DNA of 64,000 nt from Streptomyces albiflavescens (GTDB lineage Bacteria; Actinomycetota; Actinomycetes; Streptomycetales; Streptomycetaceae). The stretch is taken from NCBI RefSeq assembly GCF_014645835.1, contig NZ_BMMM01000019.1, positions 124,001-188,000 of the forward strand, written 5' to 3'. This document shows positions 37,852 to 45,528 of this stretch, one piece after another (within the stretch, counting starts at the first letter, position 1; the number at the start of each line of letters is the position of its first letter). Made by a program: the position numbers and the translations under genes. Under the pieces are notes generated by a model. That model was not told the DNA's origin, did no database searches, and saw only the letters and a list, made by a program, of their open reading frames with translations.

Positions 37852-39330
37852 TCAGCCTCTGGCGGGTGACTCCTCGGTGCGAACCAGGGCCCGTTCCTGG
37901 TCCGTGAACGGCGGTTCGGACAGCGGCGGGCGCCGCGGGCCGCGGAGTACCGCGAAGGCGACCTCGGGCTTGAAGAGAGCGGGGAGCGGTCCGGACAGCG
38001 TCATCACGGCGAGCAGGGCCTGGGTGACCAGCGGGCGCCCGGTCGCCGTCAGCATGAGCCGGTTCACATAGCGGCCGAGCAGATTCTGCGCGCCCCCGGG
38101 CTGCTTGCCGATCGCGCCCGGGTAGCGGATGTCGGTGCCCGTCGCGAGGTCCCAGGCAACGGCCACTGGCCGGGACACCGCACGCTGTGCTCGCCGCGCC
38201 AGCCCCGGTGCCCTCAGCCCGTGCTCGGCCACGAGCCCGCGCAGCGCCACGGCGCCCTGCGCGGCCACCGACATGCCGTGCCCGTAGACCGGGTTGTACG
38301 TGGCGACGGCGTCGCCGAGTGCGACGAACCCCTCGGGCCAGTCCTTCACCTTCTCGAAGAAGCGCCGCCGGTTGACCGTGCTGCGGCTGAGCGCGACGTC
38401 CGTCAGCGGCTCGGCGTGCGCGATCAGCTCACCCACGACCGGATGCCTGACGCCGCGCGCGAACGTCTCGAACTCCTCGGTGGCGTCGGTCGGTTGACCG
38501 TCGCGTGTGCCGGAGAGCGTCACCAGCCAGCGGCCGCCCTCGATGGGCACGATCGTCGCGGACTGGCCCGGCACCGGCTGCGCCGCGTCGGGCTGGACAT
38601 TGACCACGGGGAAGTCCTCGGTGTCCGCGGGCGCGCGAAAGATCCGGCTGGCGTACGCGAGGCCGGAGTCCACCTCGTCCATCGGCGCCTCGGGCACGCC
38701 CAGCGCGTCGAGCCAGGTGCTCGCCCGTGAGCCGCGCCCCGAGGTGTCCACCACCAGATCGGCGTCCAGGACGAGCTCCTCGCCCTCGGACGTTCGCACC
38801 CGCACGCCCGTCACCCGGGAGGCTCCGCCCTCCAGGCCGAGGAGCTCGGTGCGCTGCAGAACGGTGACGCGCTCCTTCTTGGCCAGCTGCGCGCGCAGGA
38901 CCGAGTCGAGCAGATCCCGGCTGCACGCGATCATGAACTGCATCTCGGGAAAGCGCCGAAGCCAGCCCTGCGCCGACAGGGAGACGAGGCCGGTCGGCAG
39001 CGGAATGCGCCGGGCGCCCGCGGCGAGCCAGGCGTCGGTCACCCCGGGCAGCAGGTCCTCCATCGCGCGGACGCCGCCGGACCACAGCAGATGGGCGTGG
39101 CGGGCCTGGGGAAGGCCCTTGCGCGGCTCGGGCCCGTCGGGCAGCGCGTCGCGCTCGACGACGGTGACGTCGGCGTATTCGTGCAGGGCGGCCGCGGCCA
39201 GCAGACCGGCCAGCCCGCCGCCGACGACGACGGCACGACGGGCGGGCCCGTCCGACGGCAGACGGTGTGCGGCGTCGGCGGATCTGTCCGGTGAAGCCGA
39301 GTCCCGGGAGGCGCTAGCTGGTTCGTTCAT
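37852..39330 (-). CDS. FAD-dependent monooxygenase-like oxidoreductase
   Basis: The 492-residue flavoprotein has the FAD dinucleotide fold VVVGGGLAGLLAAAALHEYADVTVVERD in residues ~35-62 and the GD motif in GFVALGDAVATYNPVYGHGMSVA near residue 335. Between them, LVVDTSGRGSR carries the DG-like motif. This is the group A flavin monooxygenase/halogenase-like arrangement. A putative amphipathic C-terminal part (NRLMLTATGRPLVTQALLAVM) may contact membrane. It overlaps the MAB_1171c-like membrane gene by 17 bases, so the pair is co-translated. The substrate may be a lipid or small signal; this is inference. Confidence 0.85.
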   Translation of the reverse strand: MNEPASASRDSASPDRSADAAHRLPSDGPARRAVVVGGGLAGLLAAAALHEYADVTVVERDALPDGPEPRKGLPQARHAHLLWSGGVRAMEDLLPGVTDAWLAAGARRIPLPTGLVSLSAQGWLRRFPEMQFMIACSRDLLDSVLRAQLAKKERVTVLQRTELLGLEGGASRVTGVRVRTSEGEELVLDADLVVDTSGRGSRASTWLDALGVPEAPMDEVDSGLAYASRIFRAPADTEDFPVVNVQPDAAQPVPGQSATIVPIEGGRWLVTLSGTRDGQPTDATEEFETFARGVRHPVVGELIAHAEPLTDVALSRSTVNRRRFFEKVKDWPEGFVALGDAVATYNPVYGHGMSVAAQGAVALRGLVAEHGLRAPGLARRAQRAVSRPVAVAWDLATGTDIRYPGAIGKQPGGAQNLLGRYVNRLMLTATGRPLVTQALLAVMTLSGPLPALFKPEVAFAVLRGPRRPPLSEPPFTDQERALVRTEESPARG

Positions 39331-40549
39331 GGAAGTCGCTCTCTGACCTGGTCGGGGCCTGCCCTCGGGCAGCCGCGACGACGGGTGACTGACGCAGCGC
39401 GATGGACATCCGCACGAGGTCGCGCGGGCCGTCGGTGTACGCGTACGCGTCGGCGGATCCGTCCGCCGCCGGCGCGGCGGTGGCTGCCTCCGCCGAGCTG
39501 ATGATCCTGCCGTCCGGATCCGCGGCCCTGGCGCGCACCGCGGCCGTCACCATCGCCGCGTCCGCCTCGGCCTGCGCCTGGACGGGCGAGGAACCCGCCG
39601 CCATGGCCGCGTCGTAGGCATGGGCGCGCACCGCGGAGTCGAAGTAGGGGTAGAGGCTGAGCATGCCGTCGTGGATGTCGGACTCCCGCTGGGTGACCTG
39701 GAGTTCGGCGGGGGACCACCAGGAGATCCGCACCGCCCGGTCCTCGTGCGCGGAGACCGGCTTCAGCTCGCGCCACAGCGGCCCGAGCCTGCGGTACGTC
39801 GACCAGGTGTTCCAGCTGTCCCCGATGCGCTGGCAGGCCAGCGGGACACAGAAGCCGACCGCGGTGATCTGTGCCCCGACGGAGGCCAGCACGGGTGCCA
39901 CATTGGTGCTCAGGCCGTCCAGGTTCCCGCCGTTCCAGCGGGCCACCACGGCGGTGAACTTGGCCGCCGCGTAGGGGATGTTGCACAGCGAGCCGAACGC
40001 GATGATCAGCAGCCCGGCCCGTAGCCAGCCGTGCACCTGGACCGCCCAGCGCCAGCACATGACGTTCATCGCGACGCCCGCGACGGTGAGCGACACGAGG
40101 TAGAGCACGATCATCTCGCGGATGAAGGGCGTATTGGCGTAGTAGGTGTCGAGGTCCCGCAGCCGCTCCTCGGGGGCGTCTCCCAGGGCGAAGGACACGA
40201 TCAGCGCCACACCCACCACGCTGTACCCGGTGATCCAGCGGCGCGTGAGCCGACGGGTCACCTCGGGCGGCCCGCCGCGCCAGTTGATGATCAGCACAAG
40301 ACAGGACGCACTGAAGGCGCTGAGCAGGCAATAGACCAGTGGCGCCGAGATGTTGGGCACCCCGGTGAGTTCGTTGACCTCGGCGATGGTCGGCGGGGCC
40401 GCGAAGAGGAACACCAGACCCGCGAGCGCCAGGAGTACGCCCACGGAACGCATCAGCGGGTCGCGCCAGCCGCGGACCAGGGCGGGCCCCTTGAAGGCGA
40501 TGGCGGCGCCCATGGCGACGGCAGGGAAGTAGTAGCTCGATCCGTCCAT
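39314..40549 (-). CDS. MAB_1171c-family multi-pass membrane protein
   Basis: The 411-residue protein has seven predicted membrane helices in residues ~5-235 followed by a cytoplasmic domain rich in Ala, with SYYFPAVAMGAAIAFKGPAL at the start and TWSTYRRLGPLWRELK, HDGMLSLYPYFDSAVRAHAYDAA in the soluble part. These match the actinobacterial family named after MAB_1171c, annotated as putative transporter but not characterised. It lies 13 bases after the ImmA/IrrE-like gene and overlaps the flavin enzyme gene. Such proteins recur with XRE and ImmA/IrrE genes, suggesting a signal receptor or transporter. Confidence 0.82.
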   Translation of the reverse strand: MDGSSYYFPAVAMGAAIAFKGPALVRGWRDPLMRSVGVLLALAGLVFLFAAPPTIAEVNELTGVPNISAPLVYCLLSAFSASCLVLIINWRGGPPEVTRRLTRRWITGYSVVGVALIVSFALGDAPEERLRDLDTYYANTPFIREMIVLYLVSLTVAGVAMNVMCWRWAVQVHGWLRAGLLIIAFGSLCNIPYAAAKFTAVVARWNGGNLDGLSTNVAPVLASVGAQITAVGFCVPLACQRIGDSWNTWSTYRRLGPLWRELKPVSAHEDRAVRISWWSPAELQVTQRESDIHDGMLSLYPYFDSAVRAHAYDAAMAAGSSPVQAQAEADAAMVTAAVRARAADPDGRIISSAEAATAAPAADGSADAYAYTDGPRDLVRMSIALRQSPVVAAARGQAPTRSESDFHERTS

Positions 40550-40562
40550 GTCCTGGAGACCC

Positions 40563-41111
40563 TCAGCCCTGCGGGCCGCGGTAGCCCAGGGACGCCTCGA
40601 TACGGCCGGCCAGACCCTCCCGCTGCACCGGCCCGCGCAGCGACGACCCGGCAAGCCACGTACGGCACTTGCTGGCCAGCAGCAGACCGAAGCTCTCGGC
40701 CTCCTTCTCGTCGGCGAGGTCGAAACGCGTGCGCGCGGCCACCTTCAGCACGGTCGCCTGCAGATCCGCGCTGTCGCTCAATAAACGGGCCGCGACGGCC
40801 GCGCCCTCGACGTGGTGGCTGCAGTGCCCGGCTTTCATGTGCCACAGCTCGTGGCCGAGGATCACCAACTGGTGGTCGGGAGCGGTGCGTTCCTCGATGA
40901 CGACGAGGTCCTGCTCGGCCATGTCGAGCCACAGCCCGCTGGCGGTGTTGGGCGGGAACGCGGCCGTACGGAACTGGACGGGACGGCCGCGGCGTCTGCT
41001 CATCGCGTCGCACAGCGCCGCGTAGAGGTCGGCGGGTTCCGCCGGCGCCGGGAGCGACAGCTCCGCGACCAACTCGCCGCACAGGCGGCGCATGTCCCTT
41101 CCGATGCCCAC
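40563..41111 (-). CDS. ImmA/IrrE-like metallopeptidase with a TTA codon
   Basis: The 182-residue protein has the zinc-protease motif ILGHELWHMKAGH (HExxH near residue 84-88) preceded by VVIEERTAPDHQ, as in ImmA/IrrE proteases that cleave XRE repressors; many are labelled as toxin components. GTG 41111 has GGGGGAGA upstream; ATG 41093 is an alternative. The codon pair at ARLLSD is TTA-TTG, with TTA at 40784-40782, so translation should depend on the bldA leucyl-tRNA made late in development. The XRE regulator gene is 14 bases upstream. Cleavage of that regulator is the obvious hypothesis. Confidence 0.85.
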   Translation of the reverse strand: MGIGRDMRRLCGELVAELSLPAPAEPADLYAALCDAMSRRRGRPVQFRTAAFPPNTASGLWLDMAEQDLVVIEERTAPDHQLVILGHELWHMKAGHCSHHVEGAAVAARLLSDSADLQATVLKVAARTRFDLADEKEAESFGLLLASKCRTWLAGSSLRGPVQREGLAGRIEASLGYRGPQG

Positions 41112-41125
41112 AGTTCTCCCCCGGC

Positions 41126-41782
41126 TCACGACTCGGGCCGCTTGACGCTTTCCAGGAGCATGTCCAGCCACTCGGCGACCTTGTCCCGGTGCTGGTCGGT
41201 GGGCAACTGCGCGGCCCGCCAGGCGATTCCGCGGACGCCGTGGTCGAGGAGCAGCCGCTCCAGCGGGTCGTCCGCGACCACGGCCGCGGCGCGCTCGCGG
41301 TCGGCGAGTCGCTGAAGGAGCTCCTGCTCCGAACGCTGCAGGGCACCCACGAGTGCCTCGGAGTCCTCGGCCGTGAGGAACCCGGCATGCACCCGGAAGA
41401 AGCGCTGAATGGCGTCGCAGTGCTCCATGGTGGGCCGCCGGTCGCCATTGATGAGGGCCCCCGCCTGCTGGCGCGACATCCCGGCGCCGTCGGCGATCTC
41501 CTGCTGGGTGTAGCGGCGTCCGTTGGGCTTGAGCCGGGTGCGGCGCAGCAGGTCCAGGCGTTGCAGGAAGCGGGCCTGCAGATCGGGCTCCCCGGCGGGG
41601 CGACCGCTGAGCAGCGCCTTCACCACGGGTTCGGGGACGCCGGACTCGCCCGACAGGCGCTTGACGTCGAAGACCTCGGCGTGTTCCACGCCGAGCCGGT
41701 CGGCGAGTGCGGTGACCCGGGCCACGACGGCCTGCAGCAGAACCGTCGCCGTGGCGCCCGGAACTTCGAAGCCATCCGTCAC
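41126..41782 (-). CDS. XRE family transcriptional regulator
   Basis: The 218-residue protein has a central helix-turn-helix (RRYTQQEIADGAGMSRQQAGALINGDRRPTMEHCDAIQRFF in residues ~88-130), with an N-terminal helical extension containing a second HTH-like stretch (VKRLSGESGVPEPVVKALLSG). The C-terminal region (~135-218) is helical and acidic and could contact the protease. GTG 41782 has AGGAGAT seven bases upstream. It leads the four-gene module and is divergent from the MmyB-like gene. The 245-base region between them has a 22-base palindrome and a direct repeat suited to such a regulator. Confidence 0.88.
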   Translation of the reverse strand: MTDGFEVPGATATVLLQAVVARVTALADRLGVEHAEVFDVKRLSGESGVPEPVVKALLSGRPAGEPDLQARFLQRLDLLRRTRLKPNGRRYTQQEIADGAGMSRQQAGALINGDRRPTMEHCDAIQRFFRVHAGFLTAEDSEALVGALQRSEQELLQRLADRERAAAVVADDPLERLLLDHGVRGIAWRAAQLPTDQHRDKVAEWLDMLLESVKRPES

Positions 41783-41823
41783 CGACAGATCTCCTACGTC
41801 TCTCTCAGGTCTCTCTCACGAAC

Positions 41824-41864
41824 GTCAGGAACCATCCGGACACGAAGGTCAGGAATCACCCGGA
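41824..41864. promoter_or_regulatory. 17-bp direct repeat upstream of the XRE gene
   Basis: GTCAGGAACCATCCGGA (41824-41840) and GTCAGGAATCACCCGGA (41848-41864) match at 15 of 17 positions and are 24 bases apart. The block lies 42 bases upstream of the XRE start codon. Confidence 0.55.
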
Positions 41865-41895
41865 GACTAGCCCCTCGCTCGAACTCACATCCAGG

Positions 41896-41917
41896 TCTCG
41901 CCACAACTGTGGCGAGA
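41896..41917. promoter_or_regulatory. 22-bp perfect palindrome in the XRE/MmyB intergenic region
   Basis: Arms TCTCGCCACA and TGTGGCGAGA surround an AC centre; every arm base pairs. Its central position between divergent promoters suggests an operator controlling both directions, most simply for the XRE protein. Confidence 0.65.
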
Positions 41918-41951
41918 TTCAGCCGTCAACGGGCGCCAAATGCCACGATAG

Positions 41952-41981
41952 TTGACACGACTACTGCCTGGGCAGCAGGAT
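41952..41981 (+). promoter_or_regulatory. Putative promoter of the MmyB-like gene
   Basis: TTGACA (41952-41957), an 18-base spacer and CAGGAT (41976-41981) give a reasonable vegetative promoter about 47 bases before the start codon, 35 bases to the right of the palindrome. Confidence 0.5.
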
Positions 41982-42027
41982 CGGGGCGCCGCGTGAAGGC
42001 CGCAGAGGCAAGAGGGGTGACCTCCCG

Positions 42028-42684
42028 ATGGCGTACCAGGCAGGAAGGCAGCGGTCCCAGCCGCGACCTGTCCCCGAGAGTCTCGAAGCTCAGGCGTATC
42101 TCCAGGACTACGCCGGCCTCTTGGAGGCCGTACCGTTCCCCTCCGTCGTCTTCGACCACCGCTGGGACGTCGTTCTGTCCAACGCCGCGTTCGAGACACT
42201 TTTCGACGGCGTCGGCCCCCACCCGACGGCCATGCCCGGTGACAACTTCCTCCGGTTCGTTCTGTTCCATCCCGATGCGAGCACCGTCCTCGGTGAGCAC
42301 GAGTCGAGTTGGTGCCTGCCGATGCTGGCCCACTTCGCGGCCGCCGTGGAGCGTCACGGCCAGGACCGTGGACTCCAGTCGATCCGCCGGGACATCGCCC
42401 AGGACCCCATCATGGACGCCGCCTACCGGCACGGACTGCCGCACTGGATCCGCGCGGTCGGCCCGGACGCCGTCGAGCACGACGGCGCCGTGCGCCCGCT
42501 GGTGCACCCCGATCCACGCTGGGGCAGCACGCACTGCCGGATTGTCGACGACACCCCCAAGACCCTTCAGGACATGGGCTACACGCGGATGACGCTGGTC
42601 CTGCGCGAGGCACGGAGCGCGATCGCCGTACCGCGCAAGGCGCGCAAGACCCGCAACGGCGCGGCGGAGCTGCGGGCGGTCTGA
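42028..42684 (+). CDS. Stand-alone MmyB-like ligand-binding domain protein
   Basis: The 218-residue protein aligns by motif with the C-terminal ligand-binding (PAS-like) domain of MmyB-type regulators: LQDYAGLLEAVPFPSVVFDHRWDVVLSNAAFETLF (~15-55) and later DNFLRFVLFHPDA. The usual N-terminal helix-turn-helix is absent; only ~14 residues precede the domain. A structure of this family was reported with bound fatty acid, so a lipophilic ligand is plausible. It may sense a ligand and act on the divergent XRE system by protein contact. A tandem repeat tract follows the stop. Confidence 0.78.
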   Translation: MAYQAGRQRSQPRPVPESLEAQAYLQDYAGLLEAVPFPSVVFDHRWDVVLSNAAFETLFDGVGPHPTAMPGDNFLRFVLFHPDASTVLGEHESSWCLPMLAHFAAAVERHGQDRGLQSIRRDIAQDPIMDAAYRHGLPHWIRAVGPDAVEHDGAVRPLVHPDPRWGSTHCRIVDDTPKTLQDMGYTRMTLVLREARSAIAVPRKARKTRNGAAELRAV

Positions 42685-42792
42685 GCCCGCCGGCCGTACC
42701 GTCCCATGAGGTTCCGTTCCGAGACCGCGGGCCGTACCGTCCCACGAGGTTCCGGTCCGAGCCCGCCGTTCGTACCGTCCCACCAGGGTCAG
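42683..42792. repeat. 38-bp tandem repeat between convergent genes
   Basis: Units begin at 42683, 42721 and 42759, sharing CGTACCGTCCCAYSAGG and a GAGMCCGCSG lead. Two are full length and the third is cut at 34 bases. The tract begins in the stop codon of the MmyB-like gene and ends in the stop codon of the cache-type gene, filling the whole gap. Confidence 0.85.
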
Positions 42793-43568
42793 TCGGCCGA
42801 CACCACGAGCACCAGCGGAACGCCGTCGCACGGAATCAGCCGCATCCCTTCGAAGCGCGCGCTCCGCGCCGACGCCAGTACGGCCCCGAAGTCCGGGCCC
42901 TTGGTGAGCGATCCGGCCAGATGCGCGGGGTCGGCGGACGCGGCCACCCGCCCGCGCGCGTTCACCAAGTGGGCGGCACCCGGCAGCCGTTGCAGCAGCG
43001 GGACGACCGCGGCCTCGAAGTGCCGCAGATACACGTCGGCCGCGGCGACGCCCACGAACCGGCCCTCCATCTGGACGGGGGCGGACAGCGTCAGGCTGTA
43101 CTCGTCGGAGCAGAGGTAGTCGACATAGGGTCCGGCGACCGCGCGCTGTCCCGTGTCGCGGGGGAGGGCGAACCAGTCCCAGTGCGTGTAGTCGGAGTAC
43201 GCGGAGTGCCGCGGATCGAGGTCGAGCAGCAGCGGTCGTACGTCTCCGTCGGAGCCCGTCTGCCACCACTCCAGCCATGCCGGTACGTCACCGAGCAGCC
43301 CCGGCGCCGCGACGAACCCGACGCCCGACACCAACTCCTGCCGGGCGAGCCGGAGATGGAGCCCGGGCCGCAGTGCGGCCAGATCCACGGTCGCGGGGCG
43401 ACGGCCCTGCGCGGCGACCCGGACGAGCAGGGCCGCCGTATCGGTCCGGGTCTCGGCGACCGCGTCGAACACGGCCTCCAGCGTGGAGCGGACCTGGGTG
43501 GCGACGGCAGCCTCCGGTGTCGCGTCAAGCGTCGCCGTGGCGCCGACCGGGCCGGGGCTCCTGCTCAT
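42789..43568 (-). CDS. Cytosolic cache-type sensor protein
   Basis: The 259-residue protein resembles a single cache (PAS-like extracellular sensor) domain: an N-terminal helix (VRSTLEAVFDAVAETRTDTAALL), a strand region with GVGFVAAPGLL, YTHWDWFALPRDTGQRAVAGPYVD and SLTLSAPVQMEGRFVGVAAADVYL. Unusually, it has no signal peptide or membrane segment. It overlaps the FadR-type regulator gene by 44 bases and is divergent from a polyamine-type ABC transporter. It probably senses the transported compound in the cytoplasm and works with the regulator. The regulator partner is inferred from position only. Confidence 0.78.
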   Translation of the reverse strand: MSRSPGPVGATATLDATPEAAVATQVRSTLEAVFDAVAETRTDTAALLVRVAAQGRRPATVDLAALRPGLHLRLARQELVSGVGFVAAPGLLGDVPAWLEWWQTGSDGDVRPLLLDLDPRHSAYSDYTHWDWFALPRDTGQRAVAGPYVDYLCSDEYSLTLSAPVQMEGRFVGVAAADVYLRHFEAAVVPLLQRLPGAAHLVNARGRVAASADPAHLAGSLTKGPDFGAVLASARSARFEGMRLIPCDGVPLVLVVSAD

Positions 43569-44340
43569 GGGTGCCCTCCAGCGGACGGGGACCGGACACG
43601 GTGCGCGGCATCGCGAGGCGGAGGGCGATGAGCCGCGCCGTCGAGTCCTGGACGCACCGCTCGGCCAGCGCTCTGGCCGAATCGTGGGCCCCATCTTGCA
43701 CCGCCGAGATTACGGAGCGGTGACGGTCGGCGACTTCTTCACGATATTCGTCGTCCCCGAGCACGAGACACAGCAGCGCCCCCACCTCGGTCTGGAGCGC
43801 GACCTGTTCGCGGGTCAGCCGGGCGGACTGGGACGCCGCCGCCAGCTCGACATGAAAACGGCCGTAGACCCGGCTGCGCGCCGCCACGTCCTCGGCGGAC
43901 GCCAGCTCCTCGAGGGTGCGCCGCAGCTGGTGAAGATCGGCCGGTTCCGTGCGCTGGGCCGCCAGCCGGGCCGCCGCGCCCGACACCGCGGCCCAGTGAT
44001 CGCCAAGGTCGCGCAGCTCCTCGGTGCTCCAGCCGGCCAGCCGGGCCTTCAGCCGCTCCTCGCCGGGGAACTCGGGGAGCGATACGAAGCTGCCGCCCCC
44101 GCGCCCCCTGCGGGTGGTGACCAGACCCTGCTGCCGCAGCGCCATCAGCGCCTCGCGCAAGGTCACCGTGGACACTCCGAGCTGTCCGGCCAGCTCCATT
44201 TCGCCGGGCAGTTGCTCCCCGTCAGCGAGGAGTCCGAGCTCGATGGCGTCGCCGAGCCTGCGGACGACCGTCTCCACTCGCGCCCGGTTGTCCACCGGAG
44301 TGAAGACGGCCCTCCGGGCGCCAGCTATCTGTTGCTTCAC
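43525..44340 (-). CDS. FadR-subfamily GntR regulator
   Basis: The 271-residue regulator has a winged helix (VVRRLGDAIELGLLADGEQLPGEMELAGQLGVSTVTLREAL, residues ~20-70) and an all-helical FCD effector domain (~95-240) with the metal/effector His in YGRFHVELA and RHRSVISAV. GTG 44340 has AAGGTGG six bases upstream, making it better than GTG 44349. It is divergent from the polyamine-type transporter operon, whose promoter (44386-44414) starts 46 bases away, and is probably its repressor. The cache-type gene overlaps its end. Confidence 0.92.
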   Translation of the reverse strand: MKQQIAGARRAVFTPVDNRARVETVVRRLGDAIELGLLADGEQLPGEMELAGQLGVSTVTLREALMALRQQGLVTTRRGRGGGSFVSLPEFPGEERLKARLAGWSTEELRDLGDHWAAVSGAAARLAAQRTEPADLHQLRRTLEELASAEDVAARSRVYGRFHVELAAASQSARLTREQVALQTEVGALLCLVLGDDEYREEVADRHRSVISAVQDGAHDSARALAERCVQDSTARLIALRLAMPRTVSGPRPLEGTHEQEPRPGRRHGDA

Positions 44341-44385
44341 GGCTACCACCTTGTGCGATGACTCAACCTTTACCTTAAGGGGGTC

Positions 44386-44414
44386 TTGAGCTTTGAACTA
44401 TGACTTCATATCTT
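44386..44414 (+). promoter_or_regulatory. Promoter of the polyamine-type ABC operon
   Basis: TTGAGC (44386-44391), a 17-base spacer and TATCTT (44409-44414) match a vegetative promoter. CTCAA at 44362-44366 and TTGAG at 44386-44390 form an inverted pair around CCTTAAGG, a candidate regulator site overlapping the -35 box. Confidence 0.6.
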
Positions 44415-44453
44415 TCCGATCAACGAAAGAGTGCACCAGAAAGGTTCCCGTCC

Positions 44454-45491
44454 ATGGAGGGAAGCGCGATCCGGCTGCGGGATCTGCGGAAGTCGTTCGG
44501 CGAGACGACCGCGGTGGCGGGGATCGACCTGGACATATCCGACGGCGAGTTCTTCTCGATGCTCGGCCCGTCCGGCTCGGGAAAGACGACTGTCCTGCGC
44601 ATGATCGCGGGCTTCGAGAGCCCCACCTCCGGGGAGATCGAGTTGGCCGGACAGGAGGTCACGGGGCTTGCCCCCTTCGAGAGGGACGTGCACACCGTCT
44701 TCCAGGACTACGCGCTCTTCCCGCACATGACCGTGGAGCAGAACGTCGCCTACGGCCTCAAGGTCCGCAAGGTGCCCAAGCCCGAGCGGCTGGTGCGGGC
44801 CCGCAAGGCGCTCGCCGATGTGCGCCTCGAAGGATTCGGCAGGCGTCGCCCCGGCCGGCTCTCCGGAGGCCAGCGCCAGCGCGTCGCGCTCGCCCGCGCC
44901 CTCGTCGGGCGCCCCCGTGTGCTGCTGCTCGACGAACCGCTCGGCGCTCTCGACCTCAAGCTGCGCGAGCAGATGCAGGTCGAGCTCAAGGCGATCCAGC
45001 GCGAGGTCGGCATCACGTTCGTCTTCGTCACCCATGACCAGGAGGAGGCCCTGACGATGAGCGACCGCATCGCCGTCTTCAACCAGGGCCGCATCGAACA
45101 GGTCGGCACCCCGGCCGAGATCTACGAACGGCCCGCTACTCCGTTCGTCGCGGGCTTCGTCGGCACTTCCAACCTGCTCGAGGGCCAGTCCGCGCGGCAG
45201 GTCGTCGGCGCCCCGGGCACGTACAGCATCAGGCCCGAGAAGATCCGGGTCCTCAAGGAGTCCGCCGAGGCCGACGAGCCGGAGCACTCCACCGCCACCG
45301 GCACCGTCGCCGAGGTCGTCTATCTGGGGGACGCGACCCGTTTCCTCGTGGACCTCGACGCGGGAGGGCGCCTCACCGCGCTCCAGCAGAACCTGGAGAC
45401 CTCCTCCGAGGACGTCGCCGCCTACCGCGGCACACGGGTCCGGCTCCAATGGCACCGCCGCCACACCTTCAAGGTCCCCGACCCCCGCTGA
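44454..45491 (+). CDS. Spermidine/putrescine-type ABC transporter ATPase (PotA-like)
   Basis: The 345-residue ATPase has Walker A GPSGSGKTT (residues ~38-46), Q-loop VFQDYALFPHMTV, signature LSGGQRQRVALARAL, Walker B VLLLDEPLGALD and H-loop VTHDQEEA, then a TOBE domain (~260-345) typical of the PotA/MalK class. ATG 44454 was chosen because AAGG lies nine bases upstream and the fold begins at once; an upstream in-frame ATG lies at 44400. It is first in a four-gene operon with a binding protein and two permeases. Confidence 0.95.
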   Translation: MEGSAIRLRDLRKSFGETTAVAGIDLDISDGEFFSMLGPSGSGKTTVLRMIAGFESPTSGEIELAGQEVTGLAPFERDVHTVFQDYALFPHMTVEQNVAYGLKVRKVPKPERLVRARKALADVRLEGFGRRRPGRLSGGQRQRVALARALVGRPRVLLLDEPLGALDLKLREQMQVELKAIQREVGITFVFVTHDQEEALTMSDRIAVFNQGRIEQVGTPAEIYERPATPFVAGFVGTSNLLEGQSARQVVGAPGTYSIRPEKIRVLKESAEADEPEHSTATGTVAEVVYLGDATRFLVDLDAGGRLTALQQNLETSSEDVAAYRGTRVRLQWHRRHTFKVPDPR

Positions 45492-45528
45492 CCCCCACGC
45501 TCAGTCCCCATCACGTATGGAGTACGTC

